Positions 1 through 7,238 of a stretch of 64,000 bases of DNA are shown in pieces. Under the pieces are notes generated by a model. The model made no database searches. It was not told the origin of the DNA and saw only the letters and a program-made list of their open reading frames with translations. Source of the DNA: PALSA-555 sp963821325 (GTDB lineage Bacteria > Actinomycetota > Acidimicrobiia > IMCC26256 > PALSA-555); assembly GCA_963821325.1 (NCBI GenBank), contig CAWGDC010000006.1, positions 558,001 to 622,000 of the forward strand, read 5' to 3'. A program made the position numbers and the translations under genes. Positions within the stretch are counted from its first letter, which is position 1; every line of letters starts with the position of its first letter.

Positions 1-510
1 TGCCTTGCGGGGGACTCGACGTTTGGGGTCGTGCTCATCGAGCGGGGCAGCGAGGTCGGCGGGCACGACCTGCGCTTCGACGTCGGCACCGCGGCGCGCA
101 TCGTCCAGGCGGCGCGCCTCGACGACGGCCGCTACGTGCTCGTCACCGTCGGGGAGCATCGGGTCCGCGTCCGACGCTGGCTGCCCGACGCGCCCTACCC
201 GCGCGCCGAGGTGGAGCCGCTCGCCGACCAGGCCGACGACGGCGCCGCGGCGCGGCGTACCGAGCTCACCCGTGTCCTGCAGCGCAGCCTGGCGCTGCGC
301 ACCGAGCTCGGCGACCCGGCCGCCGCCGTCGACCTCACGCTGCCCGACGACCCGATCCGCGCGTCGTTCGAGGCGTGTGCCCTTGCCGGGCTCGGCCCCC
401 TCGACGCGCAGCGGCTGCTGGAGCTCGACGACGCCGGCCAGCGACTCGCCGCCCTCGAGGCGCAGCTGCACGAGGAGGTCACCGTCCTCGAGTTCCGGCT
501 GCGCGGCTGA
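1..510 (+). CDS. Lon substrate-binding (LON) domain protein, 5' end outside window
   Basis: The reading frame is open from base 1 and reads a typical LON-domain stretch (FGVVLIERGSEVGG) before the first in-window start-like GTG at 31, so the gene begins upstream. Only the substrate-binding fold is present; no AAA ATPase or Ser-Lys protease domain follows before the TGA at 508-510, so this is a stand-alone LON-domain protein rather than Lon protease. Such proteins are common in actinobacteria and probably bind unfolded peptides, but their exact role is not established. It is followed after 22 bases by a small leaderless gene. Confidence 0.8.
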   Translation, partial: CLAGDSTFGVVLIERGSEVGGHDLRFDVGTAARIVQAARLDDGRYVLVTVGEHRVRVRRWLPDAPYPRAEVEPLADQADDGAAARRTELTRVLQRSLALRTELGDPAAAVDLTLPDDPIRASFEACALAGLGPLDAQRLLELDDAGQRLAALEAQLHEEVTVLEFRLRG

Positions 511-520
511 CGGCCCGGCG

Positions 521-526
521 TACGCT
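521..526 (+). promoter_or_regulatory. -10 element (TACGCT) of a leaderless transcript
   Basis: TACGCT fits the actinobacterial -10 consensus TANNNT and lies six bases upstream of the GTG at 533. With the usual 6-7 base gap to the transcription start, the mRNA would begin at or next to the start codon. Confidence 0.5.
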
Positions 527-532
527 GCCCTC

Positions 533-661
533 GTGGACCGTGCACCCGACCGCGACGCCGACGACGACCTCGCCGCGCTCGAGCGGGCCGAGGCCGAGCT
601 GACCGAGCTCGAGCGCGAACTGCGCCGAATCGAAGGCGCCGAGGACGCGCCTGACGGGTGA
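533..661 (+). CDS. small acidic coiled-coil protein, 42 residues
   Basis: GTG at 533 to TGA at 659-661 encodes 42 residues, very rich in Asp, Glu, Ala and Leu with an alternating Leu/Glu heptad-like pattern (residues about 14-36). That predicts one amphipathic or coiled-coil helix. No family is recognised. Support comes from the -10 element directly in front and from the four-base overlap (GTGA) of its stop with the MoaD-like gene, the usual sign of translational coupling in this genome. It may be a small partner protein, or simply a coupling leader for the next gene. Confidence 0.45.
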   Translation: MDRAPDRDADDDLAALERAEAELTELERELRRIEGAEDAPDG

Positions 662-984
662 CCCGCCCGGACGACACCGTGCGGGTGCGGTTCTTCGCCG
701 CCGCCCGCGACGCGGCCGGTGTCACCGAGCTCGGCGTGCCGCCGCAGCGCCTGACCGACCTCCTCGCCGCGCTGCGCGAGGACCGTGGGTCGGCGTTCGC
801 CGCGGTGCTCGCCACCGCCCGGGTCTGGGTCAACGGCGACGACCCGCCCGACGGCGACGCCACCCTCCTCCGACCCGGCGACGAGGTCGCCGTCCTGCCA
901 CCGGTCAGCGGCGGCGCCGACCCCCGCCGCCGGTCGCCGCGACCAGCCACGCCGCGCCGGGGAGCACCACCCCGTCCTCGGTGA
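658..984 (+). CDS. MoaD/ThiS-family sulfur-carrier-like protein with C-terminal extension
   Basis: Residues 8-86 match the beta-grasp MoaD fold (VRVRFFAAARDAAG start; LRPGDEVAVLPPVSGG end). MoaD, the small subunit of molybdopterin synthase, normally stops at its Gly-Gly, whose terminal carboxylate is thiolated. Here Gly85-Gly86 are followed by 22 Arg/Pro-rich residues, and the gene runs into the convergent methyltransferase by 80 bases. Either the extension is removed to expose the Gly-Gly, or the stop was lost. The start overlaps the upstream stop as GTGA. No other molybdenum-cofactor gene is in the window, so a ThiS-like or other carrier role is also possible. Confidence 0.7.
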   Translation: MTRPDDTVRVRFFAAARDAAGVTELGVPPQRLTDLLAALREDRGSAFAAVLATARVWVNGDDPPDGDATLLRPGDEVAVLPPVSGGADPRRRSPRPATPRRGAPPRPR

Positions 985-1756
985 GGAACGGCGCGAGCGC
1001 GTCGCGCACCGCGTCGAGCGCTCGTGCCGCGACCGCCGCGTCGACGCCGCCGAGCACCGAGCGCCCCAACGAGCTGCTCTCGACGTGCGCGACGGCGTCG
1101 TCGAGCGTGCGAGCCCCACCGACGGGCACCGGGATCGAGAGCGCCTCGACCGCCACGTCGGTCCAGCCGGTGTCGTGGAGCAGCCCGGCGAGGTGGTCAC
1201 GCGACGCGAGCGCGAACGGGCCCGGCTGCCCCGGCTCGGCCAGGTTCCCGACGGGCACGACGCGTGCCAACGCCGCGCCCGGCACCCCCATCCAGTCGTT
1301 GCGGTCCAGACCCTGCCAGCACACCGTCGCCAGGCGACCCGCGGGACCGACCGCGGCGCGCAGGTTCTCGAACGCGGCGGGTGGGTCGTCGAAGAACATC
1401 AGCCCGAAGCGGCTGATCACCACGTCGTGGTGTCCGAGCGGCGTCGTCTGCGCGTCCGCGACCTCGAAGCGGACGTTCGCCGCCTCGGCGGCGCGCTCGC
1501 GCGCCCGGCCGATCATGACCGGCGACAGGTCGACGCCGAGCACGGTCGCGGCCTGGCGTCCCGCCTGCAGCGCGGTGGTGCCCGTCCCGCAGCCGACGTC
1601 GAGCACCGCGTCGGCGTCGGTGATCGCCGCCGCGGCGAGCATCGCCGCGCCGTACCCCTCGAGCTGACGGTCGTAGTCGGCCTGGTGCTCGACCCAGTGC
1701 GCGCCGCCCGCCCCGCCCCACCGTTGCGCTTGCGCCTGGTTCGGCCCGCCCGGCAC
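905..1756 (-). CDS. class I SAM-dependent methyltransferase (UbiE/MenG-like superfamily)
   Basis: 283 residues. Motif I (VLDVGCGTGT) lies near residues 51-60, followed by an acidic residue after the next strand (GVDLS) and a DAQ motif, the normal SAM-binding Rossmann layout of Methyltransf_11/25 enzymes. The product is a soluble cytoplasmic methyltransferase; the substrate cannot be told from sequence. It starts with GTG only seven bases downstream of the sodA stop, so the two are probably one minus-strand operon. Its last 80 bases overlap the tail of the MoaD-like gene on the other strand; the C-terminal poly-Gly/Arg end is low complexity and may be overrun. Confidence 0.8.
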   Translation of the reverse strand: MPGGPNQAQAQRWGGAGGAHWVEHQADYDRQLEGYGAAMLAAAAITDADAVLDVGCGTGTTALQAGRQAATVLGVDLSPVMIGRARERAAEAANVRFEVADAQTTPLGHHDVVISRFGLMFFDDPPAAFENLRAAVGPAGRLATVCWQGLDRNDWMGVPGAALARVVPVGNLAEPGQPGPFALASRDHLAGLLHDTGWTDVAVEALSIPVPVGGARTLDDAVAHVESSSLGRSVLGGVDAAVAARALDAVRDALAPFLTEDGVVLPGAAWLVAATGGGGRRRR

Positions 1757-1763
1757 GACCCCG

Positions 1764-2384
1764 CTACCCGCCGAGGGACAGATCGATCTGGCGTGCCTTC
1801 CCGAAGCGGGTGGCGACGTCGGCCCAGTCGACGAGTTTCCAGAAGGCGTCGACCCACTCGGCCTTGCGGTTCTCGTACTGCAGGTAGAAGGCGTGCTCCC
1901 ACATGTCGAGCACGAGCAGCGGCGGGCCGCCCTGCCCGACGTTGCCTTGATGGTCGTACACCTGCTCCACGATCAGGCGGTGCCCGACCGGCTCCCACGA
2001 CAGCGCCGCCCACCCCGACCCCTGCACGTTGTTCGCCGCTTCGCTGAGCTGGGACCGGAACTGGTCGAAGGAGCCGAGGTACTCGTCGATCGCGGCGGCG
2101 AGTTCGCCGTCGGGCTTCTCGCTGCTGTCCGGCGTCAGGTTCCTCCAGAACAGGGAGTGCAGGATGTGTCCCGACAGGTGGAACGCCAGGTTCTTCTCGA
2201 GCTGGTTGATCGACCCGTAGTCGCCGGACGCCCGCACCTCCTGGAGCCGCTCCAGCACCTTGTTCGCGCCGTCGACGTAGGCCTTGTGGTGCTTGTCGTG
2301 GTGCAGCTCAAGGATCCGAGCGGAGAGGTGCGGCTCGAGCGCGCCGTAGTCGTAGGCGAGCTCCGGCAGCGTGTAGAAGGCCAT
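1764..2384 (-). CDS. sodA: Fe/Mn superoxide dismutase
   Basis: 206 residues, full length for the family, converting superoxide to peroxide and oxygen in the cytoplasm. The N-terminal helical domain carries LHHDKHHKAY and FHLSGHILHSLFW (two metal His ligands), and the C-terminal domain has VLDMWEHAFY (Asp and His ligands). The start is placed at the ATG at 2384 (MAFYTLPEL) rather than an upstream in-frame ATG, because it follows a strong purine-rich ribosome site (AGGGAAGGGAA) at the right spacing and matches family N-termini. Sequence alone does not settle iron or manganese use. It is transcribed with the downstream methyltransferase and divergent from rsiG. Confidence 0.95.
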   Translation of the reverse strand: MAFYTLPELAYDYGALEPHLSARILELHHDKHHKAYVDGANKVLERLQEVRASGDYGSINQLEKNLAFHLSGHILHSLFWRNLTPDSSEKPDGELAAAIDEYLGSFDQFRSQLSEAANNVQGSGWAALSWEPVGHRLIVEQVYDHQGNVGQGGPPLLVLDMWEHAFYLQYENRKAEWVDAFWKLVDWADVATRFGKARQIDLSLGG

Positions 2385-2410
2385 CGCGGTTCCCTTCCCT
2401 GCGTCACCCG

Positions 2411-2416
2411 ACGGTA
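2411..2416 (-). promoter_or_regulatory. -10 element (TACCGT) for sodA
   Basis: On the minus strand TACCGT (TANNNT type) lies 26 bases before the sodA ATG, leaving room for a short leader with the ribosome site. Confidence 0.45.
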
Positions 2417-2468
2417 CCGACACCGCGGCGAGCATGTGTCATCCGGCCGGGCCGGTCGCCCCAGGCGG

Positions 2469-2474
2469 TACCCT
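2469..2474 (+). promoter_or_regulatory. -10 element (TACCCT) for leaderless rsiG
   Basis: TACCCT lies seven bases before the GTG at 2482. This picks 2482 over the upstream ATG (2434) and the downstream ATG (2515) as the rsiG start. Confidence 0.45.
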
Positions 2475-2481
2475 CACTCCG

Positions 2482-3000
2482 GTGAGCCCGCCGCATCGAC
2501 GCCGCCTCGATGTCATGCTGGGAGAGGGATACCTCGATGACCTGGCCGCCAAACCGCTCGACGCGGTGCGGGCCCTGCACGAGGAGTGCCTCGAGGTCGA
2601 GACCGAGGTGTCCTACGTCCGCCGCCTCGCCCAAGCCCGCATCGACATCGTCGACGCCGAGCTCGAACGCCGCGGGGCCGGCGGCTCCGTCGAGGACCTC
2701 GTCGCCCGGCTCCCGGCGATCCTCGCCGACGACGCCCCCCGCGCCGACCCGGCGCACAGCCGGCTGCCCCGCCATCTCGCCCCCTCGATGGACATCCCCT
2801 GGAAACGAGGACTCGAGCACCTCATCACCGACGCCACGCTCGTGAACCTCCCCACCATCGCCGACGACGAGCTCCGGGAGACCCTCGAGCAGCTCCACAC
2901 CCTCGAACGGGAGATGTCGGAGCGGCGACGCGCTCTGCACGCGGTCATCGACCAGATCGAGCTCGAGCTCGCGGCGCGTCACCGGGTCGGTCGCGTCTGA
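2482..3000 (+). CDS. rsiG: RsiG-like c-di-GMP-dependent anti-sigma factor
   Basis: 172 largely helical residues. The first long helix contains E40-S44-R47-Q51-D55, an exact E(x)3S(x)2R(x)3Q(x)3D match to the c-di-GMP-binding signature described for Streptomyces RsiG. The C-terminal helix carries a second copy, E142-S146-R149-H153-D157, with His replacing Gln. In the known family, RsiG holds the WhiG sigma factor inactive when bound to c-di-GMP; two motifs per chain is the Streptomyces form and one motif the Rubrobacter form. No WhiG is in the window, so the partner is inferred. Four bases separate it from the XRE regulator, suggesting co-transcription. Confidence 0.82.
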   Translation: MSPPHRRRLDVMLGEGYLDDLAAKPLDAVRALHEECLEVETEVSYVRRLAQARIDIVDAELERRGAGGSVEDLVARLPAILADDAPRADPAHSRLPRHLAPSMDIPWKRGLEHLITDATLVNLPTIADDELRETLEQLHTLEREMSERRRALHAVIDQIELELAARHRVGRV

Positions 3001-3003
3001 CCC

Positions 3004-3399
3004 GTGGCCGACGCCATCGAGCATCGCCTCCACGACCTCGGCGCGTTCATCCGTGACCGCCGCCGCGACGCGAGGTTGTCGCTGCGCCGCCTCTCCGAGC
3101 TCGCGGGGATCTCCAACCCGTACCTGAGCCAGATCGAGCGGGGGCTGCGGAAACCGAGCGCCGACATCCTCCAACAGCTGGCCCGAGCGCTCCACCTGTC
3201 GGCCGAGACGCTGTACGTGCGCGCCGGGATCCTCGATCCCGACGACGACGAGCCGAACCTCGAGCACGCCATCCTGCGCGACACGACGCTCACCGGTCCG
3301 CAGCGTCAGGCGCTGCTCGAGGTGTACCGGTCCTTCCAGCGCGAGCGCCAACCCGGCGACCCGTCCGGCCCGACACCACCACCGCCGTCCGCGTCGTGA
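3004..3399 (+). CDS. XRE-family transcriptional regulator
   Basis: 131 residues. An HTH_3/XRE DNA-binding domain occupies about residues 8-65 (LGAFIRDRRRDARLSLRRL, then NPYLSQIERGLRKPS), followed by a short acidic segment and a Pro-rich tail. The sequence resembles the stand-alone regulator near hbhA in mycobacteria (Rv0474 type). Starts at a GTG four bases after the rsiG stop; probably the second gene of that transcript. Target genes are unknown. No sensory domain is visible, so it may act constitutively or through dimerisation. Confidence 0.85.
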   Translation: MADAIEHRLHDLGAFIRDRRRDARLSLRRLSELAGISNPYLSQIERGLRKPSADILQQLARALHLSAETLYVRAGILDPDDDEPNLEHAILRDTTLTGPQRQALLEVYRSFQRERQPGDPSGPTPPPPSAS

Positions 3400-3407
3400 C
3401 CCGTCGG

Positions 3408-3413
3408 TAGGAT
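3408..3413 (+). promoter_or_regulatory. -10 element (TAGGAT) for mshA
   Basis: TAGGAT ends ten bases before the mshA ATG at 3424, predicting a leader of only a few bases. Confidence 0.45.
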
Positions 3414-3423
3414 CGTCCCCGTC

Positions 3424-4650
3424 ATGGCTCCCCGCGTCGCGATGCTGAGCGTGCACACCTCCCCGCTGGCCCAGCCCGGCGCCGGGGACGGTGGCGGCAT
3501 GAACGTCTACGTGCGATCCCTCGGCGAGGCGCTCGCCCGGGCAGGCGTCGGCTGCGACGTCCTCACCCGCGCCGAGCGTCGCGACCAGCGCGGCATCGTC
3601 GAACTCGAGCCGGGGCTGCGGGTCGTGCACCTCGACGCCGGGCCGTGCCGCCCCGTCCCGAAACACGAGCTGATCGGCCTCCTCGACGAGCTCGTCAACG
3701 CGGCACGGGCCCACCTGCAGTGCGGGCGGGCCTGCTTCGAGGCGCTGCACGCCAACTACTGGATCTCCGGCGCGGTGGGGCATCGCCTGAAGCACGAGCT
3801 CGACCTGCCGCTCGCCGCGACGTTCCACACGCTGGCGCGCGCCAAGACCGCCGCGGGCGTCACCGACGACCCCAGCCACCGCCAGCTCATCGAATCCGAG
3901 GTGCTGCGCTGCGCGGACGTCGTCGTCGCGTCGACCCCCGACGAGGCCGCCGCGCTCGGCGCCGAGCCGGACGCCGATCCCGACCGGGTGGAGATCATCC
4001 CGCCCGGCGTCGACCACACCCTCTTCTCCCCGGGCGCGCCGCGTGCCGCCCGGGGACGGCTCGGGCTGCCCACCGACCGGGCCGTGCTGCTCTTCGTCGG
4101 CCGCATCCAGCCGCTGAAGGGGGTCGGCGTGGCGGTGCGCGTCCTCGCGGAGCTCGCCGCCCGCGACGCCGAGCTCGTCATCGTCGGCGGCCCGAGCGGC
4201 GCGGACGGTCCCGCCGAGGTGGCGCGCCTGCACGAGCTCGCCGAGCGCCTCGGGGTCGCCGACCGCATCCGCTGGGTCCGGCCCGTCCCCCATGACCGGC
4301 TCGCCGACTGGTACCGCGCCGCGGACGTGTGCCTCGTGCCGTCGCGCAGCGAATCGTTCGGGCTCGTGGCCCTCGAGGCCGCGGCGTGCGGGACCCCGGT
4401 CGTGGCCGCCAACGTCGGCGGGCTCCGCACGCTCGTCGACCACGGCGAGACCGGCTTCCTCGTCGACGGACGTGACCCCGCCGGGTACGCCGCGCCCGTC
4501 GCGGCGCTGCTCGACGCCCCGGGGCGTGCCGCGGCGATGGGGAGCCGCGCCGCGGTCCGGGCCGGTCGGTACACGTGGAGCATCGCCGCCGCTCGGCTGC
4601 GGCGCCTCTACTCCGACCTCGCGGTCCGTGCCCTCGTCCAGTGCACGTGA
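3424..4650 (+). CDS. mshA: D-inositol-3-phosphate glycosyltransferase (mycothiol step 1)
   Basis: 408-residue GT-B fold, GT4 family. The N-terminal domain begins MLSVHTSPLAQPGAGDGGGMNVY-like, the MshA signature for UDP-GlcNAc and inositol phosphate; the C-terminal domain has LLFVGRIQPLKG and the ESFGLVALEAAACGTPVVA nucleotide-sugar motif. MshA transfers GlcNAc to 1L-inositol 1-phosphate, the first step of mycothiol synthesis, which marks actinobacteria. The YbjN-domain gene follows with an overlapping start, the same pair as Rv0486-Rv0487 in M. tuberculosis. A related GT4 substrate cannot be excluded, but the N-terminal signature and neighbour make MshA likely. Confidence 0.88.
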   Translation: MAPRVAMLSVHTSPLAQPGAGDGGGMNVYVRSLGEALARAGVGCDVLTRAERRDQRGIVELEPGLRVVHLDAGPCRPVPKHELIGLLDELVNAARAHLQCGRACFEALHANYWISGAVGHRLKHELDLPLAATFHTLARAKTAAGVTDDPSHRQLIESEVLRCADVVVASTPDEAAALGAEPDADPDRVEIIPPGVDHTLFSPGAPRAARGRLGLPTDRAVLLFVGRIQPLKGVGVAVRVLAELAARDAELVIVGGPSGADGPAEVARLHELAERLGVADRIRWVRPVPHDRLADWYRAADVCLVPSRSESFGLVALEAAACGTPVVAANVGGLRTLVDHGETGFLVDGRDPAGYAAPVAALLDAPGRAAAMGSRAAVRAGRYTWSIAAARLRRLYSDLAVRALVQCT

Positions 4651-5096
4651 CCGAGGTCGACGTCCTCGCCGCACAGGAACGGGCCGCGCACGAGCTGCTC
4701 GCCGAGCACCTCGAAGGGGAGGTCGCCCGCCAGCCGTACGTCCAGACCGTCGAGTACGACCCCGAGATCCCGCGCTGGTACGTGCGCTTCGGCTGCGACG
4801 GCCGCGACGCCACCACCATCTACTTCGACCTGCACCAGCGCACCCTGCGCTACGAGGTGTACTTCCTGCCCGACCCGCCCGCGAACCAGCTCGACCTGTA
4901 CCGGTTCCTGCTGCAACGCAACCACACCCTCTACGGGGCGCGGTTCTCCATCGGCCCCGACGGCGACCTCTACCTCACCGGCCGGGTCGCGCTCGAGCAT
5001 CTGGACCGCGCCGAGCTCGACCGGGTGATCGGCGTCCTCTACGAGCTCGTCGAGACCTGGTTCCAGAGCGCGGTGCGGCTCGCGTTCCGCCGCTGA
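4647..5096 (+). CDS. YbjN-domain protein
   Basis: About 149 residues of the YbjN family (fold related to type III secretion chaperones), found next to mshA in many actinobacteria. The start is taken as the GTG at 4647 that overlaps the mshA stop (GTGA); an in-frame GTG at 4641 is equally possible. The sequence shows the family pattern of an N-terminal helix, a strand pair (WYVRFGCDGRDATTIYFDLHQ) and LYRFLLQRNHTLYGARFSIG. Biochemical function is unknown; context suggests a link to mycothiol or cell-envelope sugar metabolism, which is inference only. Confidence 0.8.
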   Translation: MTEVDVLAAQERAAHELLAEHLEGEVARQPYVQTVEYDPEIPRWYVRFGCDGRDATTIYFDLHQRTLRYEVYFLPDPPANQLDLYRFLLQRNHTLYGARFSIGPDGDLYLTGRVALEHLDRAELDRVIGVLYELVETWFQSAVRLAFRR

Positions 5097-5108
5097 GCGG
5101 AGGCGCGG

Positions 5109-5183
5109 GCGAGCCCGAGGAACGATCCGGGCGAGCTCCGCACTTCCCCGAACGGAGCCGACCTTCATGCACCTCGGGCTCGC
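5109..5183 (+). terminator. nested inverted repeat between ybjN and proC, possible terminator
   Basis: Perfect 12-base arms at 5109-5120 and 5172-5183 enclose a second short stem (CTCCG/CGGAG, about 5136-5156). There is no T-tract. Position directly after ybjN and before the proC promoter favours a bifurcated transcription terminator. The rest of the 207-base gap (5097-5303) holds only the proC promoter. Confidence 0.4.
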
Positions 5184-5290
5184 TGACCCGACACCCGTCG
5201 ATGCCAGGGACCGGTGACTGTCGCGCCACCGTCCCCGCCGCACAACCCCCAATTTCCGATTCGACGCGCCAATCGCGCCGCGCCATCCCG

Positions 5291-5296
5291 TAGCGT
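5291..5296 (+). promoter_or_regulatory. -10 element (TAGCGT) for leaderless proC
   Basis: TAGCGT lies seven bases before the ATG at 5304, giving a leaderless mRNA and fixing the proC start over the longer reading frame that opens at 5214. Confidence 0.5.
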
Positions 5297-5303
5297 GGAC
5301 GCG

Positions 5304-6116
5304 ATGGTGCAGCTGGCCGTCCTGGGGGGCGGCCGGATGGGGGAGGCGCTCGTCGCCGGGCTGGTCGGCGCCGGCTGGGAGCCCGAGACGGTCGCGATCG
5401 CCGAGGTCGACGCCGACCGGCGACGGGTCCTCGAGCAGCGGTTCCCCGGCGTGCGGGTCGTCCCGAGCCCCGCGTGGGCGGTCGCGGACGCCAGCGTCGT
5501 CGTCGTCGCCGTGAAGCCGGCCGACGTCGCCGCCGCGCTGCAGGCCAGCGCCGAGGCGCTCCCCGACGGCACCCTCGTCGTCTCCCTCGCCGCCGGGGTG
5601 CCGCTCGCCGAGCTGGAGCGCCACGCCCCCGACCGGCCGATCGTGCGGGCCATGCCGAACACCGCGGCGCTCGTCGGGCACGGCGCCGCCGCCATCGCCG
5701 CGGGCACCCACGCCGGCGCCGAGCACCTCGCCACCGCCGAGCAGATCCTCGGCGCGGTCGGGACCGTCGTGCAGCTCCCCGAAGCGCACCTCGACGCCGT
5801 CACCGCCCTCTCGGGCTCCGGGCCCGCCTACGTGTTCCTCGTCGCCGAGGCCCTGGTCGAAGCGGGCGTCTTCGCCGGCCTGGCTCGCGACGTCGCCGAG
5901 GGCCTCGTCCGCCAGACCCTGCTCGGCGCCGCGACCCTGCTGGCCCGCGGCGACTCCCCCGAATCGCTGCGGGCCGCGGTGACGTCGCCCGGCGGGACCA
6001 CCGCCGCCGGCCTGCGGGTCCTCGAGCAGCGGGGCGTCCGCGCCGCGTTCCTCGACGCCGTCGCCGCGGCCGCGGCTCGCTCCCGCGAGCTCGGCGAAGC
6101 CAGCCAGCAGCCATGA
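5304..6116 (+). CDS. proC: pyrroline-5-carboxylate reductase
   Basis: 270 residues, normal length. The N-terminal Rossmann domain (LAVLGGGRMGEALVAGL) binds NAD(P)H, and the C-terminal dimerisation domain carries the ProC signature (ALSGSGPAYVFLVAEAL ... TSPGGTTAAGL). It reduces P5C to proline, the last step of proline synthesis, in the cytoplasm. Start chosen at the ATG with a -10 element seven bases ahead and matching family N-termini. Its stop overlaps the next gene's ATG (ATGA), so proC, the phosphatase-like gene and the small HTH gene probably form one transcript, as in mycobacteria for proC and the HTH gene. Confidence 0.95.
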   Translation: MVQLAVLGGGRMGEALVAGLVGAGWEPETVAIAEVDADRRRVLEQRFPGVRVVPSPAWAVADASVVVVAVKPADVAAALQASAEALPDGTLVVSLAAGVPLAELERHAPDRPIVRAMPNTAALVGHGAAAIAAGTHAGAEHLATAEQILGAVGTVVQLPEAHLDAVTALSGSGPAYVFLVAEALVEAGVFAGLARDVAEGLVRQTLLGAATLLARGDSPESLRAAVTSPGGTTAAGLRVLEQRGVRAAFLDAVAAAAARSRELGEASQQP

Positions 6117-7021
6117 CCCGCCGGCCCCGCCGCGGGCTCCCCCGCCACCTCGCGGACCGTCCCGTCCCGCCCGTGCCCGCCGACCGGCCCGCGCCGGCCC
6201 CCGCGGCCGCGTCACCCGCGCGCCGTCTCGTCCGATCCGGGGTCTGGGGCCCCCACCCGCGCCTCGGGCGTGACGAGGTGCGCGCCGCCGCCCGCACGTT
6301 CGCCGACTCGACCCGCGACCCCGTCACGGTCGACGAGGTGCTCGACGCCCTCGTCGCCGTCGCCGGACCGCAACCGACCGCACGCGCGTCCATCGACCCG
6401 GACCGGGCGTGGGATGCCGTCACACGCGCGAGCGCGCATCTCGTCGAGCTCGCCCACGCCGGCGCCCGCGTCGCGTTCGCCACGGCCGCGCCGGCATCGC
6501 TGCTCGCGCTGCACGCCACGCTCGCCGCGGCGGCGAGCGCCGCCGGCGCGCGTGTCGCCGCCGCCGACGAGGCCGGCCCCTACGCGTCGGGGCGACGGCT
6601 CTGGTGGGTTCACGACGTCGCCGTCGCGACGGACGGACGCGCGCTCGTCGAGGAGCACCGCGTGGCGGCCGCCGACGAGTGGCTCTTCGCCGTCGGGATC
6701 CCCGCCGCGGTGGTCGCCGACGGCGTCTTCGCCACCCAGGCCATCGCCGCCGGGATCCCCACCGTGGCGCTCGCGGACCTCGACGACCCCGGCCCGGCGC
6801 TGGCCGCCCGGCAGGGCCGGCCCGTCCTGGTGGTCCCGCTCGCCCAGCGCCGGGCCCCCGCCGCCTACGCCCCCCTCACCGCCGCGCTCACCGCCGGGCT
6901 CGGCCCCCGGCTCGTCGCCGTCCCCGCCACCCACGACGGCGACGGTGCCCGCCACCCGCCTCACTTGGCGACAGAGGCCCCGTTCCCCTACGCTGCCCCC
7001 CCGAGCGGCGGAGAGGGGTGA
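6113..7021 (+). CDS. phosphatase-like protein (actinobacterial family near proC)
   Basis: 302 residues. A Pro/Arg-rich N-terminus (about 35 residues) precedes an alpha/beta domain with repeated motifs VAFATAAPASLLALHATLA and WLFAVGIPAAVV, resembling the actinobacterial 'phosphatase' family (PF15698-type), where the corresponding segment reads VLFATGHPGGLLDVH. No enzyme activity is proven for that family and I cannot name a catalytic residue here. The start overlaps the proC stop (ATGA) and the HTH gene follows after four bases. Assignment rests on similarity of order and segment, so the product name is tentative. Confidence 0.55.
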   Translation: MTRRPRRGLPRHLADRPVPPVPADRPAPAPAAASPARRLVRSGVWGPHPRLGRDEVRAAARTFADSTRDPVTVDEVLDALVAVAGPQPTARASIDPDRAWDAVTRASAHLVELAHAGARVAFATAAPASLLALHATLAAAASAAGARVAAADEAGPYASGRRLWWVHDVAVATDGRALVEEHRVAAADEWLFAVGIPAAVVADGVFATQAIAAGIPTVALADLDDPGPALAARQGRPVLVVPLAQRRAPAAYAPLTAALTAGLGPRLVAVPATHDGDGARHPPHLATEAPFPYAAPPSGGEG

Positions 7022-7025
7022 GCAG

Positions 7026-7220
7026 GTGGCGGACTCGTTTGCGAAGGCGCGCTTCCTGACCGTGCAGGAGGTCGCCGATCTCATGCGTGTCTCGTCGATG
7101 ACCGTGTATCGGCTGATCAAGGCAGGGGACCTGCCAGCCGTACGCGTGGGGCGGTCGTTTCGCGTCCGTGACGTCGACGTCGACACCTACCTCGCCTCTC
7201 GGTACACCCAGGCGGGGTAG
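7026..7220 (+). CDS. excisionase-type helix-turn-helix DNA-binding protein (BldC/Rv0500A-like)
   Basis: 64 residues, almost entirely one MerR/Xis-type winged HTH: FLTVQEVADLMRVSSMTVYRLIKAGDLPAVRVGRSFRV. It closely resembles the small regulator encoded beside proC in mycobacteria (Rv0500A) and Streptomyces, and the BldC developmental regulator type. It starts at a GTG preceded by GGAGAGGGG. Despite the domain name it is not part of a phage module; no integrase is near. It is likely a chromosomal regulator that binds tandem repeats. Confidence 0.85.
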   Translation: MADSFAKARFLTVQEVADLMRVSSMTVYRLIKAGDLPAVRVGRSFRVRDVDVDTYLASRYTQAG

Positions 7221-7238
7221 CAGCACGCGGCCAGACCG

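Noticed and set aside
7026..7220. Phage or integrative-element excisionase
   Set aside because: No integrase, attachment repeats or phage genes nearby; it is the conserved chromosomal HTH gene beside proC.
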